Below, one piece after another: positions 50,360 through 61,917 of a stretch of DNA of 64,000 nt. Position 1 is the stretch's first letter. Every line of letters starts with the position of its first letter. The notes under the pieces were generated by a model. The model did not search any database. It was not told the DNA's origin and saw only the letters and a program-made list of their open reading frames with translations. Both the position numbers and the translations under genes were made by a program. This DNA is from Macrophomina tecta (lineage: Eukaryota > Ascomycota > Dothideomycetes > Botryosphaeriales > Botryosphaeriaceae): the NCBI GenBank assembly GCA_024180945.1, contig JAKSGN010000005.1, forward strand, positions 3,286,001-3,350,000, given 5' to 3'.

Positions 50360-51578
50360 ATGTCTTGCTACCAGATGGAGCCTTTCACACAGAAAGGCTT
50401 CCACTCGGAAAGAGAGCCCTTTGCGTACCAACGTCTCGATCCATCCAATAGTGAAATTCGTCTTGTTACTATACTACCAGGAGCTTGAAGATCCAGGATA
50501 CGCTGTAGAGTCCGCATAAACTCACTAAATTCCGGCCCTGAGTACGAGACACTTTCGTACGTATAGGGAGATGCTACCTACAAGTACCCTATTTTCATTG
50601 ACCACAAGATTTTCTGGATAACCGCAAATATCTGGGTCTCACTCCGGAGGTTACGGGGACCCGAGCCTCGACTCCTGTGGATTGATGCCATCTGTATCAA
50701 CCAACAGGATGACGAGAAGAGCCACCAAGTCGTCGTGATGAAAGACATCTACCATGCTTGCCAGAGAGCCGTGTTATGGCTCGGCGAAGACTAGTACTTC
50801 ACACGGAAGCGATCTAAACCCCAGCCAACATGCAAAAGGACCAGAAACGCATTTTCGACACTGAAAATGTTGGCTCGGGCGAATGGCCATTTCAACAAGA
50901 CCCCCTGCTTCGAGGTGGATCCGCAGACGTGCCTGGCCAAGTCCGTGGCTGCATTTTTCAAACCGTTCATAGACGAACTCGACTACCTCCTGTCCGAAGA
51001 CTGGTGGAAGCGGGTATGGATCGTCCAAGAGGCGGCTGTATCCCCACGGGTCGTCTTTGCCTACGCGTCTGAAAGACTGCCAATCTCCGTGTGGCAGAGA
51101 GCGTATGCCTGGTATAAACAGCACAGCGCAGGATGCTGCCGCATCCACATACCCCAGATGCGGCACTCGTTGGCTGACACGAGGTTGCTGAATATTCTGG
51201 CCGTGTGCATGGAGCGCCTTGACCGCGTACTCAGCGCCCGTGCTGGCTTCCGAAGTGGCGAGGAGGTCAGCCTGTACAGGCTTCGGTACAACTTCAACAT
51301 GCAGCAAGCGACAGACAGGAGAGACTTGATATACGGCCTCCTCGGCCTGGTCAACGATTGGGGTTCTGTTGCTCCCATCACCCCGGATTACTCCAAAGCC
51401 ACCAGTCCAAGTGTTCTCGCATGCGGCGTTGGCGATGGTGGAAATTAAGTCTTCCGGAGGTTCCGCTGGACGCACGTTGCAAGATATCCAGTCCATCCAC
51501 CGCATGAGCTTAGCGGCTGACTTTCTTCTTCGTGGGTTGCTCCCGGTAACAGTTGATGATATCAACAACATCAAGTAA
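50360..51578 (+). pseudogene. HET-domain (heterokaryon incompatibility) relic 1
   Basis: A HET gene still legible in one frame from the ATG at 50360: EPFAYQRLDPSNSEIRLVTI, the GPEYETLSYV-stop-GDAT motif, LLWIDAICINQQDDEKSHQV, AVLWLGED, then DWWKRVWIVQEAAVSPRVVF and NMQQATDRRDLIYGLLGLVN. Three in-frame stops interrupt it: TGA at 50486, TAG at 50564 exactly where the invariant Trp of the YVWGD motif belongs, and TAG at 50792. Near 51400 the similarity moves to another frame (VFSHAALAMVEIKSS and IHRMSLAADFLLRGLLPV), implying a single-base indel. HET proteins trigger cell death after fusion of incompatible strains. The lesions mean no functional product is expected unless my reading of introns is wrong. 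Confidence 0.78.
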
Positions 51579-52915
51579 ATAGTTCAGCCGAGTTTTGCCT
51601 TTAAGAGCCCAAGGAGCGTCATTTTCGCGCCCTGTTCGAAGAATGGTTTTGCTAACCGCTTTGCCCGAAGAATTTGGTTCAATATCTTCTGCCTATTTGA
51701 GACCCGACGACCACGTTGCAAATTAACTCCTTCTATATCTTTCCGTGTCTAGAGCAACATTTTGACAGCAAAAACCTTGTGCCGGCCTGGGAGAGAGGCT
51801 TTTTAGGTCAAGCCAATTCCTGAAAACGATGCGCGAAGGATCCGGCTGAAGAGTTCCTTCCCGCTTGGATAATAGCGAATCGCACTTGTGAACAATTTTG
51901 GAAATCTCATGGAGAATAATTCAAGCTCCGTCTGGTTGTTTTGTTAGGTTACGAACTAGCGCTCCGGTGATTGAACGCAACGTTGTACTCAATACCTCCT
52001 GATGCACCGCTGAAATATGTCTACGGTATGTACGCTATTTGCCGCATCATCAATATACTGGAATGATCACTATGGCAGATAGGTTTCCGAAGAGGCGTTC
52101 TGAGTTTTCTACTAAGCCTTTCCGTCATGGACTATGGGAAAGCCTGACCGCATAAGAATGCTATACCTCCACCGGAGAAAAGTACTTTTCAACTAAATGA
52201 CATCGTAACGCCCTCTCCTGCTTCAACTGTGACACCTCCCAGTCAGAAACGTAGTCTTTGGTCATTTAACCGGGTATTTTCTTTTTCCTTCTTGTTGCAA
52301 TTTAAACCCCATTGGCTTCCCGATCAGCAATAGTAGCATGCGTAAAAACAGCAGCACTCGGGTCAAAAACAATCGCAAGATGCTCACCAGTGTGCATTGA
52401 GGAGCTTCCGTGGGTAGGCGGGTCTATAGGGAGCCTAATTGGCTGCATACATCTAATCAGTAATGGTAGGCTTTTCTCTCCCGATTCCCAGGAAGCTTAT
52501 TCAGGTTTGGACATTCTTCAACCTCCTGCAATTGAATTGACTGAGCTTTGAATATAAGTGCTGATGTGAGATTGTGGCGTTAAATCAGAACTAGCCACAA
52601 GGGCGTCCCGGAGCAGCCCAAAGAGGTAGCCGCGTGCAGCAAATAGTGGGGTCACTGCTGGCTCCGTAAGCCATCGTGGGACACAGACCCTTCTATCCAC
52701 TACTCCACCCTCCTACAACCTTGGTTAATCACGAGCACTCAATCGTTATTCCTGCTTGAATAAATCTTCATTGCAGAAATCTGATGCGGCTCAATAATAT
52801 CAACTGAGAGGATCAGCCAACTCTGGGAGAGAGCAAGGCCAAGCAGTAACATGCAAGGCTCACTGCGTATGGTTTGAGATCATATTTCTCTAAAACCATA
52901 ACCCTTGCGAGACAC
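51579..52915. other. Spacer between HET relics
   Basis: No ORF with a recognisable domain; the missing C-terminal part of HET relic 1 may be degraded here. Confidence 0.35.
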
Positions 52916-54296
52916 ATGGCCAAAGGAATAAAGAGACATCCCTACCGCTACACGCAATTGACAGAGAAAAGCTGCATCCGGCTGCTCAAGCTCCTGCCGG
53001 GCAAGGCGAACCAGAAGATACAACGTCATCTCCGTCCCATTAGCCTTCGAGAGCTGCCCTCGTACGAAGCCATATCCTACGTGTGGAGCAGCCGGAGAGA
53101 AAGAACCCGGATACCCTGTCACGGCAACCTGTTAAGATTCCGATGAACCTCTTGTACTGCCTCCAGAGATTAAGGCACGAGAAAGAGGCGCGGAGTCTTT
53201 GGGCTGACGCCATCTGCATCAATCAGCGGGATTACGAAATCGAATGAGATGCATTTAATCTCAGGGCCACGTACATTCAGTGGAGCTGCATAGAACAGAC
53301 CAAAAAGTACGCTCTGGGGGTCTACAGACTGTATGACATCGGCACGATGCATTTCTGGGACGCCACCGAAGACCTCACTTCGATATTAGACCTTGCTCGC
53401 GATTGCAGAGCTTCTGATCCACGAAATAAAGTGTACGCATTGCTCTCGCATCGCGATTTTCAAGAAGCAATGCGCACACGTCATGGAAAAGCCTCGATCC
53501 CAATTGATTACGGGCTTTCACGCTCGACGGTCTACCGTGAGCCACTAAATTCCTTCTGCTCAATGAATTTCCGCTCGACGTCCTGTCGTTAGTTGGCCAT
53601 GTAAGCGACTCAATAGTGGGCACGATTAGTGATGACCACAACTCTATCTCGTGGGTCCCGCAGTGCGATTCCGTTTACCATGCATCGCCCCTCAATTCCA
53701 ACCCCCGGCAGTATGATGCTGCAAGACACACCGAGCCACAGCTGCCCCAAGACGGATATGAGCTGAAAGTAAGAGGAATACGCCTCGATTACATCAAGTG
53801 GCAATCTGGTGTGCTCCGCGAGGGAAATATAGAATCCAAAGTTTCGCCAGATGGTGGAGTCAAGCAATTCGCTACGATATGGAACAACGTCCAAAGCTTG
53901 GAAAATGAAGGACACTCCTTCAAGGCTCTACTGGAGAAATTCTGCTTGACGCTGAATGCAAGGAACTTCAGATGCAGTGGCAAGGGCATCGTGGCGCTGA
54001 AGGAAACGTACGGGGTGGGCCATGCTCAAAGATTCGTTGAAACCATTAGTCCGTGTTGTGAACAGTGTTTCTTCATAACGGAAAGGGTTTACTTCGGTAT
54101 TGGTCCACAGGTCACGCTTCCAGGCGACGAGCTCTGTGTTTTCTTTGGTGGGCAAGTTCCTTTCGCCCTCCGCCCCTGTGGAGGCGGAAGGTATAAACTA
54201 TGTGGTGAGTGTTACGTGCACGGAATTATAGACGGTGACATAATCGAACTATGGAAAGAGGATGAGCTCGAAGATGAGAGATTCATATTGATCTAA
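52916..54296 (+). pseudogene. HET-domain relic 2
   Basis: From MAKGIKRHPYRYTQLTEK the frame gives LRELPSYEAISYVWSS and is lost at about 53100. Similarity resumes one frame over with LLYCLQRLRHEKEARSLWAD and AICINQRDY, hits a TGA at 53245, lacks most of the segment that normally follows, and continues as DLARDCRASDPRNKVYALLS. A second frame change near 53590 leads to an intact 3' frame with NEFPLDVLSLVGHV, ISWVP, and the C-terminal HET-protein signature YFGIGPQVTLPGDELCVFFG, LRPCGGGRYKLCGECYVHGI. At least two frameshifts, one stop and an internal deletion are seen. It differs strongly from relic 1, so this is not a recent duplicate. Confidence 0.75.
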
Positions 54297-55291
54297 CCTT
54301 ACGAGCTGGCGTTCGGACGTACTTTCTTTCCAACGGACTTTCTTTCTAACCTTCAAAAGTGATTAGTAGCTATGCTATCAGACAATTCGCTTATATAGTA
54401 ATCAGATTTCGATTGGGACAGGCCACATCTTCATGTGCTGCTCGACAGCTCATTTGGACGCATTATAAAGGAGATAGAGAAATTGCGGGTTTCGAAGGTG
54501 TGTGCGTTGCTACTGGCGCTGCAGAGGCCAACGGAGACGCTCTGCGTGCGTGAAAGAGATCACTATCGTTACAACCAGGCCTTTCTGCGGTGCTATACCG
54601 CGCTGGTTGTGCGAAAGATGCGGATGCTGAGCGTTGAAGGGCTCAAGAGACAAAATGTCGACCATTCTCGGCAACTGTGTCGTGAGAAAAGGATACGCCG
54701 GACTTGAGGGAGGTACGACACGGGCTCGTGAGCCCGGAATCGGCAGAGTTGTCACTCCAGGAGCAAGTCGAGAGTGCGATTTGCTTATCGGGAGCGGGCG
54801 GAACGCATCGAATCGCGTGAGATTGGGGGGGTGGGGCATGTATGTCGAAAGTGAATGGTCCCGAATGGCAGGAGACAGAGCTTACTGAGTATTCAGGAAG
54901 GGCAGATGGTGTGCTTTCGATTGCGACCGGGCTTACCAATTGAAGTCTTGCAGCGACTACCGCCGGGTCTTTAAGGCATTAGTGGGGGAAGGGCGGGGAA
55001 GAGTGACGCGAACTGGTACAGAAAACTTGGGAGAGTTGAGAGCGCGATGGGGACGATGGTAAGCTGTTTGGGATCACTCGGGTAGGTTAAATGAGCGATG
55101 CTGTTCAAGGGACCTCTGCACAGAAATGTGCGGAGATTTAAGAACAGGAAACATATCATTCAAAAATGGTATCAAAAGGGAATAGAAAGATAACCTATCC
55201 AATCAGCAACGGATATAGGACTGGCAGGTGCAGGTGTGTTGCTTACAAAAAAGCCTGCGACCAGCGTGGTCTCGCCCGACCGCAACATACA
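54297..55291. other. Intergenic, nothing recognised
   Basis: Overlapping short ORFs only. The right end is the 3' flank of the DUF7918 gene. Confidence 0.4.
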
Positions 55292-56417
55292 CTAATCTGA
55301 ATCATCACACAGGTCAATGACCTCAACAGGCCCTGTTCTTTGCCTTTTCCGAGAAGGCCCGTCTGTGACTTCCATATCTGAGTCCATTTCGCTCGAGACG
55401 CTGGGAAGGGTGAACATGCTGCTGCTTTCCCTTTCCCGCTTCATCTCCAACTTGACGGCTTGTTGAGCGGCTTCGCGTTCCTAAGACACACCGTGTTAGT
55501 GAATACGCTCCAAAGGCGACAATAATTTCCGTACTCTTTGCCGTCGGACAAGCTCGCGCAGCTCTTCCGGTGTCAGTTCTTCGATAGGCCGTTCTTCTAA
55601 CGGCACGGGCGTCGGCGACCTCTCAATGATGCGTTCTGCTTGGAGGGCCTTTTTCGACCGATATCTGAAGGTGAAAACTGCAAATGGATGTCTTCTTCCG
55701 TCCACGTGGTCTTCATACTCGAAATCCCAGGTCATCCAAGCAGTGCTGTTTCTGGCTTTGCCCAGACTGGACGCTGTCAGCTCTGGGGATTGGGAGACAA
55801 AATCTTGTAGCCTACCTTGCTTGATGCGAAACGGCTCTTCCCTTCAACGCCGTTTCCGGGACTTTGTCGATGGTGCTAAACGATTTTCTACTTCCTTCGC
55901 CTACGGAGGGCACTGCCCTTCCACGGTAAAACTTGACAGTTATCTCGCCAAGGAGATCAAGCTTCTCTTTCAACCCTTTCATTGCAGCGCTTTGGCCGGC
56001 CTCGTCTGCGGAGCAATAAGAGTGTGATCATACAAGAGTCATATGGGTGGCATTACCAATCATTATATCGGAGAACATCATGGGCCTCTCGACGTAGCGG
56101 CCTTTCTCCTTCTTCCAGACTCCAGTCATCTTGACAGTAAAGGATTCCAGATGCTTGACCGTATCCGGCCGGAAAATCCGACCGTCGGCATACTTGCCGT
56201 CTACGTAGACTATTCCGTTGATGGCCCAATTCCGGTACTTAAAGTGCGCGGCATGGAAAGTCCATTGCACAGCAAACTCGGCGCCGGAGACAGCTTCGAT
56301 GTATCGGGTGGCGCGTCTTCTCTCGTCTCCTTCGTCGGTGTTCTTGTACTCCTCGGCCGGCTTGCCGCTCACATGGACTTCAACATCAAGGCCGGGGAAT
56401 GTGTCTAGAACCACCAT
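55292..56417 (-). CDS. DUF7918-domain protein with C-terminal SUMO-interaction-like motif
   Basis: Exons 56417-56057, 56005-55816, 55766-55535 and 55480-55292 give 323 residues; all four are in phase with 49-54 nt introns. The DUF7918-like domain (about 1-230) begins MVVLDTFPGLDVEVHVSGKP and includes NWAINGIVYVDGKYADGRIF, RPMMFSDIMI, a GEITVKFYRGRAV segment and TWDFEYEDHVDGRRHPFAVF. An acidic/basic helical region (LEERPIEELTPEELRELVRR) follows. The C-terminus has an NLS-like PSRKRQRT and ends VEVIDLCDDSD, a textbook hydrophobic core plus acidic flank of a SUMO-interacting motif. DUF7918 proteins are common in ascomycetes and of unknown function. The termini suggest a nuclear, SUMO-connected role, by inference only. 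Confidence 0.8.
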
Positions 56418-57987
56418 GGCTCAGGTTGCTTGTATAATCTGGCTCCGTCTGTGGTATGCGCGGGCCCAGACAACCATAATATTGGAACTGTAGCTCCCGA
56501 GGCAGCAATAACGTGACCGCCGGTGTCAAAACGGAAGACACAGTCTGCGGGTTTCACGGACGCGTTGGTGATCACTTGGATACTGGAATGGCGAAGTTCA
56601 AGACGGACACGAGGCTGAAAGGCTAAAAAGCGGTCCTGGAAATGCGAAGATCCCGGCGGCGCGTGTGCACGTGTCACGCGGCCGGCTGCGACGACGCCAG
56701 GCGGGACTTAGAGTGCCACGGAACAGGTCGGCGCGGCGGCTGGGGGCGAAGATATTGGTCAACCGGACCTCGGGCGCGAGAGCAGAGCGGTGAGGTATCC
56801 AACGCACGATGCTGCGAGTCGCCGCGAGGGGAGTGGAAAAGGTTCGGGCACGCGCTGTATCTGAAACGGCTCAGGAGAGCCATGGCCGCCGCCCGCTCGG
56901 GTTAAGGATGATCCTGCCGAGGCCTCTTGGCGCCCGCTACTCACCCTGCGAACGAGGCGTTGTCCCTTCGCTTGCACAACAACACCTTCCGGCCTGATTC
57001 ACCCACAGCGCTGCGTCCGCATGACGAAGACGTGCCGCAGGCCACCCAGGCAAATCGACATTGAGCCACCGCCAGCAAACACTCCACTGGGTGTTATGTC
57101 GATCAGCTCTTCCCTCCAAACAGCACGCCCATGCACGCCTGGGGCATAAGCCCACGATCCGTTCGCTGTTCATCTGCCCGTGTGCACGGCATTTGACTCT
57201 CTACGTGCCTTCAAAGAGCAACTGCTCCTGCTATTCCTTCTTGCCAGCCACCTACCTCTCGAGTGTTCGTTGCGCCCACGACGTCCGCATGGAGAGCAGC
57301 CCGTGTCCCCCATTTCTGGATGTATGTATGTATGTATGTATGTACAAGCCGCCGTGTCCGCAGCTGCATAGCCGCCTGCGCTGCATTCATGGCGTGGCAC
57401 TCATTAGCGAAGTTGGCTTCTCGCAGCCAGTCAGGTTGGGCGCGGAGCTCATCAGAGCTGCTGCAACTGTGCCGGCGACAGTGCCATGTGGAAAGGAATA
57501 TCGAGGGGCAGCACCAATTTGCCGTCAACCAGATGCACACAGAAGAGACCGATTTGGAGCCCTGTCGGATCTCTTCGCGCAGCCGCCGTACGTGTTGGTG
57601 CAACATGCCTGAACCAACAGACCGTGCGCACAAGCTCAAACGGCCCTCCTCCGTCTGGGCTACTGATCCTTTATGAAGATCGCTGTAGCTATAGGTAGGC
57701 GATGAATCTGTCCGCCAGCTAGCGCGATGTGAAACATAAGCGCTAGGGAGATAAAAGCAATGCCGGCCGGTGAGTGTGGCGGAGGCTGTCGTGCACGCTT
57801 CATTAGCGTGGGGGCCAAACACCTCAATAATAGCGGCTGCAGGCGACCTCTCAGCCTCGTCCCCTTCTCCATTTCCTTGCCTTGCAGCGGCGGCGGTCCG
57901 TCGAAAATGCAGAAACAGGGTAGGCAAACGCCGTCCACTTGGCCCACGTACGGCTGACCTGAGTATACAGCAGCTGAGCAGGAGTAC
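56418..57987. other. Divergent region between DUF7918 and DUF3433 genes
   Basis: About 1.57 kb without a supported gene. ORFs on both strands (notably 57061-57612 + and 57211-57927 -) overlap each other and show no domain. A GTAT microsatellite is listed separately. Confidence 0.4.
57321..57344. repeat. (TGTA)6 microsatellite
   Basis: Six perfect tandem TGTA units. Likely polymorphic between strains. Confidence 0.85.
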
Positions 57988-60900
57988 ATGCTCACAGAAC
58001 TCAACGGTCGCTCGCCTCAGAAGACCATGCCGGCGCAGAGATCGCGCCCCGGAGAGTGGGTTCCCACATGGCTGCGGAAAACGCGTGCTATTCCCCTAGC
58101 CGTTTACTGCATCATCTTTCTTGTCGCGTTAGAAGCCCTCGATATCGTAGTGCGCCGACACCACGGCATCCGTGCGGATTCGGACCACGCAACTACTGTT
58201 AATGCGGCACGATACATCCCAACCGTGGGCATCGTCATCCTCGGCTTCGCGTGCAAGGCGATTGCGAGTGATGCGAAAAGGATCACTCCTTGGTCGTCCA
58301 TGAGCGGCAAATGGTCCAAGAGCTCACATTCGGTTGCTTTGGATTACATCACCAGCATCGAGACCTTCTCCATTGTCCCTGCTGCTCGGAGGAGGCATTG
58401 GGCCGTATTCACAGCCCTTATTGTCGGGTTTATCTGTGGAGCTTTGGTGGCCGTCGCCAATTCCTTAACGTACATCGATCTTTTTGCAACCGCCTCAGAC
58501 CACGCCACTTTCACCAGAGCGACGGCATTTGACTTTAATGAGACTCTGGAAAAGCAGCCAAGCCAGAACCTGTCCATATCATATACACACGAGGGTCAGC
58601 AGCCCTATGCCGCCGTGGCCGCTGAGAGACTGCCGAACGGCCAGGCGGCTCCATGGACCAAGGACAGTTACGTCTTTGAATCATTCACCAACACCTCGAC
58701 TCTTCCAGAGAACGCAACGATGGAAGCGCAAATGAAGGCCTTCTACCCCGGATGGACCTGTCACCCCATCGATCTTGTTCAAAGTGCCGGCTCTCTCAAT
58801 CTTACCTCCTCTCTCTACTTCAAAGCGAACACAAGCAAGCAAGCCGAGCTGAACTGTAGCCAAGATACTGAGCTGGGTTGGTCCGCCGGATTCGGTGCGA
58901 AGCAAAAGACATTCGGTTGGCTCAACTTGACCGCCTGCGATGAAAACGGGACCGACCTTAGGCTCATATCCGTTCTTGGACAGACGACAAACATCACGAC
59001 ACCGGAAGATTCGGACGACAGATTCAACACCACCCTAGTCGGCGTCATGTGCTCTCCTTCCTTTACTCTCCAGGATGCATCAGTCCGAGTGAACCAATCC
59101 ACAGGTGAAGTGGTCCAATACACACTCTCATCAGAGACAGCTCCTGTCGACATACAAACCTCAATGAGTGCCCTCTACATCTACCTGATCAACCCCATGG
59201 ATGGTAGAAGCCAAGAAGCTTTTGCAACCAACAATATCGGTTTTTCTTATAACATAGAGCCTCGGGCCAACATAACCTACGTGCTCCAGGCAGTAGGTTA
59301 TTTCGTCAAAATCTATGACATGGACCCTTTCACCTCCTCCCTCACGGATGACCAGGCAGCGCTCGATATTAATTCGTACTTGGCCGACCCGGGGAAATTG
59401 AAAAAAGCCGTCGAGCAACAATCCGATAGCATTGTAGCTCAAGTGGTCAACTCGCTTGCTCGAAAAAATACCACGGAGAGCGTGGAAGGAGAGCTCTGGA
59501 TCGCCGGCCCCAAGATGTTCCTTCGCGAAACCTCGTTGCGGGCTCTCCAAGCCTTCCTTTTCTTTATCGCAGTCACATGCGTCTTCCAAAGTACTCTCTT
59601 CAGACCGAAGACTGTCCTTCGTGAGGATCCCGGCTCAATTGCGGCAAGAGCAACTATCCTGGCTGGTTCGTCAAGGACTGTGGAGAGAGCTTTTGCACGG
59701 GAAGCAGTCTCATCAGAGCGCCACATGAATCATGCACTCGGTACAAAGGTCTGGCGTCTAAAGCAGGGTGCTAATGGCTCTGCCATGCTGGAGGCAGCGA
59801 GAAACGAACAAAATTCTTCCATGGATCCTGCGACGTCTCATTCTCCGGGCACACAAAATCACGATGGATTTCGACCTCTTGCTCTCCGATTCTGGGCCAA
59901 ATGGGGAGTCATCGCTACACTCCTTATTACAATGGCAGCGCTTGCCGTTCTTATGGGACTATCGCAAGCTCATGACGGTATATGCAAACACACATCCGTT
60001 GCCTCGGATGCGTTTGCCTTCGTTCCTACCGTCGTTTTCTTGCTTTTGGGTTACGCCTGTTCTGGGATCGATGGATCGGTACGCATCATGGCACCGTACA
60101 AGAGCCTCTGGAACGGACCTACAGAGAAGAAGCAGCCTCTCCTTTTCAACGTCAGGGATTCTCCAAGCGTCTGGGATCCGTACCGAGCCATCAGGAATGG
60201 ATTTGGGATTGCAGTTGCTGCATCCTCTTTCGCGATCCTTCTGATTCCTGCAATCAAGATTGTAGCTGCGGGTTTGCATGGTGTCCAGCTTGTTCAGAAA
60301 GCCCACAGTATACAACCTCTTATCGACATGAGCTTCGTTGATCATCTGCAGGATACGTTCTCCTTGCCAGTTGATAAGTCTGCAGAGTCATACAGCTACT
60401 TGACTGCCCAAGAATCAATTTTCACGTTGGACATTGAGGCCAACATCCAGTCTGCATCTCAATATACCGAGTGGTCGATGAATCCGGACTTTGATATTCC
60501 GGTCCGCTCAGGTATCCTGGACAATCTGGTTTTCGCCAATCTAACGGATATTGGGGACTTTCATGTCGAAGATTCAGATTTGTCCTCTGCCGAAATAACC
60601 GTCAACGTACCCGCAATTGCCGTAGATGTCGCTTGCAAGTATGCACCCATGGGAATCTCCGCATCCTACCAGAACTGCTCTCGTGGGGAGCCATACTTCA
60701 CTTTCTACGGCCACTGCGAAACTGCCGCCTGCAACAGCACAATGAACGTTACATCCGATTATGATTACAGTACTCTCTTCCTGGGAGCGTACTCGCAAGC
60801 GCCCTGCCAAAACTTCACGAATCGCTTCCAGGGTTTAACTTTTTTACGCTATGACATGGGCTACCAAGTCGTGTTCGGCGACTTCCAGCCAATCCAACGC

Positions 60901-61917
60901 TACGTCGCCAACACAACCTTCATGAACGACACTAGAACCCTCCCCGTCACCGCCAGCATGTTCAACATCACCTCTCTGCCGACCGTCTTCGCTGCCGTCT
61001 GCTACAGCAACCTGACCCACGTCACCGTCGACACGACCTTCTCCCGCAAATCCTCCTCCTCCTCTAATACCAACACCACAACGAACGTCCCCTCCGCCTG
61101 GAGTCCGATCCGCTACGACGCCGCCACCATCAAAAACATCTCCCAAATCCCCAACGCGCCCTACTGGCTCGCGCCGCTTGCCAAGAAGAAAGCCTGGGAT
61201 CACTACAATCAATACGACATCACGAGCGACTCGCCGGGCCAGCTCGACTCGCCGTCCCTCTGGCCCACTCGCGGCAGCAGCGCCTCGTTCTTCGAGCTGC
61301 TGGCCTCCTACGCCACCTACTCCTCCGGCAACCTCTCCGCGCTGCTCGACCCTCCGTTTTTCGTCTCCGCCGCCCAGAGCGTCTACACCTCGTACACGAC
61401 CAACATGCTCACCCAGCTCCGCCCCTGGGCCCGCAACGAGAGCGGCAACGCGGCGCCCGTGCCTGTCATGGGCAGCGTAGTGTACCAAGAGGCGCGCATC
61501 TTCCAGGACTTCCGCAGCACGGTCGCGCTGGAGGTGTGTCTGGGTGTCATGGCGGTGTGCTTTGTGTGGGTGGCGCTGAGGTTTCCGAGTGAGGCGCTGT
61601 TGCCGAAGAGTCCAGGAAGCGTGGCCGCAACGGCGGCCCTGGTGGCTGGTAGTCGGTTGGTGGAGGGGTTGCGGAGGGAGGGGGTTGCGAGTGTGGAGCA
61701 GACGGAGGTCTGGACGACGGAGAGGGCAGGGTTGGGGTGGTGGGAGGGAAGGAAGGAGGGGGAAGGCAGCAGTGGGGAGGGCGGCGTGGAGGAGGGGGAG
61801 GAGTGGGATGAGGTGGGTGTGGGTGAGAAGGATGGAATGCGTTGGGGGATCGATGTTGGGGAGGGTGTGGTGAAGGGAAGTTGGAAGGAGCCGGCGGGGC
61901 GCGTGGATGTGGAGTGA
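57988..61917 (+). CDS. Large DUF3433 membrane protein
   Basis: An uninterrupted 1309-codon exon. The chain is a tandem duplication of one architecture. Repeat 1: cytosolic start, helices at about 34-54, 74-93 and 137-158, a large N-glycosylated outer domain to about 505, a helix at about 513-533, then the cytosolic signature DPGSIAARATILAGSSR (about 546). Repeat 2: helices at about 640-660, 673-693 and 737-760, an outer domain, a helix at about 1177-1197, and KSPGSVAATAALVAGSR (about 1207). The tail is Gly/Glu-rich. Each N-terminal triplet of helices matches DUF3433. Many N-x-S/T sites place the loops outside or in the lumen. No catalytic motif is visible and the function of the family is unknown. 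The ATG at 57988 is used; the in-frame ATG at 58027 (MPAQRSRPGEWVPTWLRK) is equally credible. Confidence 0.88.
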   Translation: MLTELNGRSPQKTMPAQRSRPGEWVPTWLRKTRAIPLAVYCIIFLVALEALDIVVRRHHGIRADSDHATTVNAARYIPTVGIVILGFACKAIASDAKRITPWSSMSGKWSKSSHSVALDYITSIETFSIVPAARRRHWAVFTALIVGFICGALVAVANSLTYIDLFATASDHATFTRATAFDFNETLEKQPSQNLSISYTHEGQQPYAAVAAERLPNGQAAPWTKDSYVFESFTNTSTLPENATMEAQMKAFYPGWTCHPIDLVQSAGSLNLTSSLYFKANTSKQAELNCSQDTELGWSAGFGAKQKTFGWLNLTACDENGTDLRLISVLGQTTNITTPEDSDDRFNTTLVGVMCSPSFTLQDASVRVNQSTGEVVQYTLSSETAPVDIQTSMSALYIYLINPMDGRSQEAFATNNIGFSYNIEPRANITYVLQAVGYFVKIYDMDPFTSSLTDDQAALDINSYLADPGKLKKAVEQQSDSIVAQVVNSLARKNTTESVEGELWIAGPKMFLRETSLRALQAFLFFIAVTCVFQSTLFRPKTVLREDPGSIAARATILAGSSRTVERAFAREAVSSERHMNHALGTKVWRLKQGANGSAMLEAARNEQNSSMDPATSHSPGTQNHDGFRPLALRFWAKWGVIATLLITMAALAVLMGLSQAHDGICKHTSVASDAFAFVPTVVFLLLGYACSGIDGSVRIMAPYKSLWNGPTEKKQPLLFNVRDSPSVWDPYRAIRNGFGIAVAASSFAILLIPAIKIVAAGLHGVQLVQKAHSIQPLIDMSFVDHLQDTFSLPVDKSAESYSYLTAQESIFTLDIEANIQSASQYTEWSMNPDFDIPVRSGILDNLVFANLTDIGDFHVEDSDLSSAEITVNVPAIAVDVACKYAPMGISASYQNCSRGEPYFTFYGHCETAACNSTMNVTSDYDYSTLFLGAYSQAPCQNFTNRFQGLTFLRYDMGYQVVFGDFQPIQRYVANTTFMNDTRTLPVTASMFNITSLPTVFAAVCYSNLTHVTVDTTFSRKSSSSSNTNTTTNVPSAWSPIRYDAATIKNISQIPNAPYWLAPLAKKKAWDHYNQYDITSDSPGQLDSPSLWPTRGSSASFFELLASYATYSSGNLSALLDPPFFVSAAQSVYTSYTTNMLTQLRPWARNESGNAAPVPVMGSVVYQEARIFQDFRSTVALEVCLGVMAVCFVWVALRFPSEALLPKSPGSVAATAALVAGSRLVEGLRREGVASVEQTEVWTTERAGLGWWEGRKEGEGSSGEGGVEEGEEWDEVGVGEKDGMRWGIDVGEGVVKGSWKEPAGRVDVE

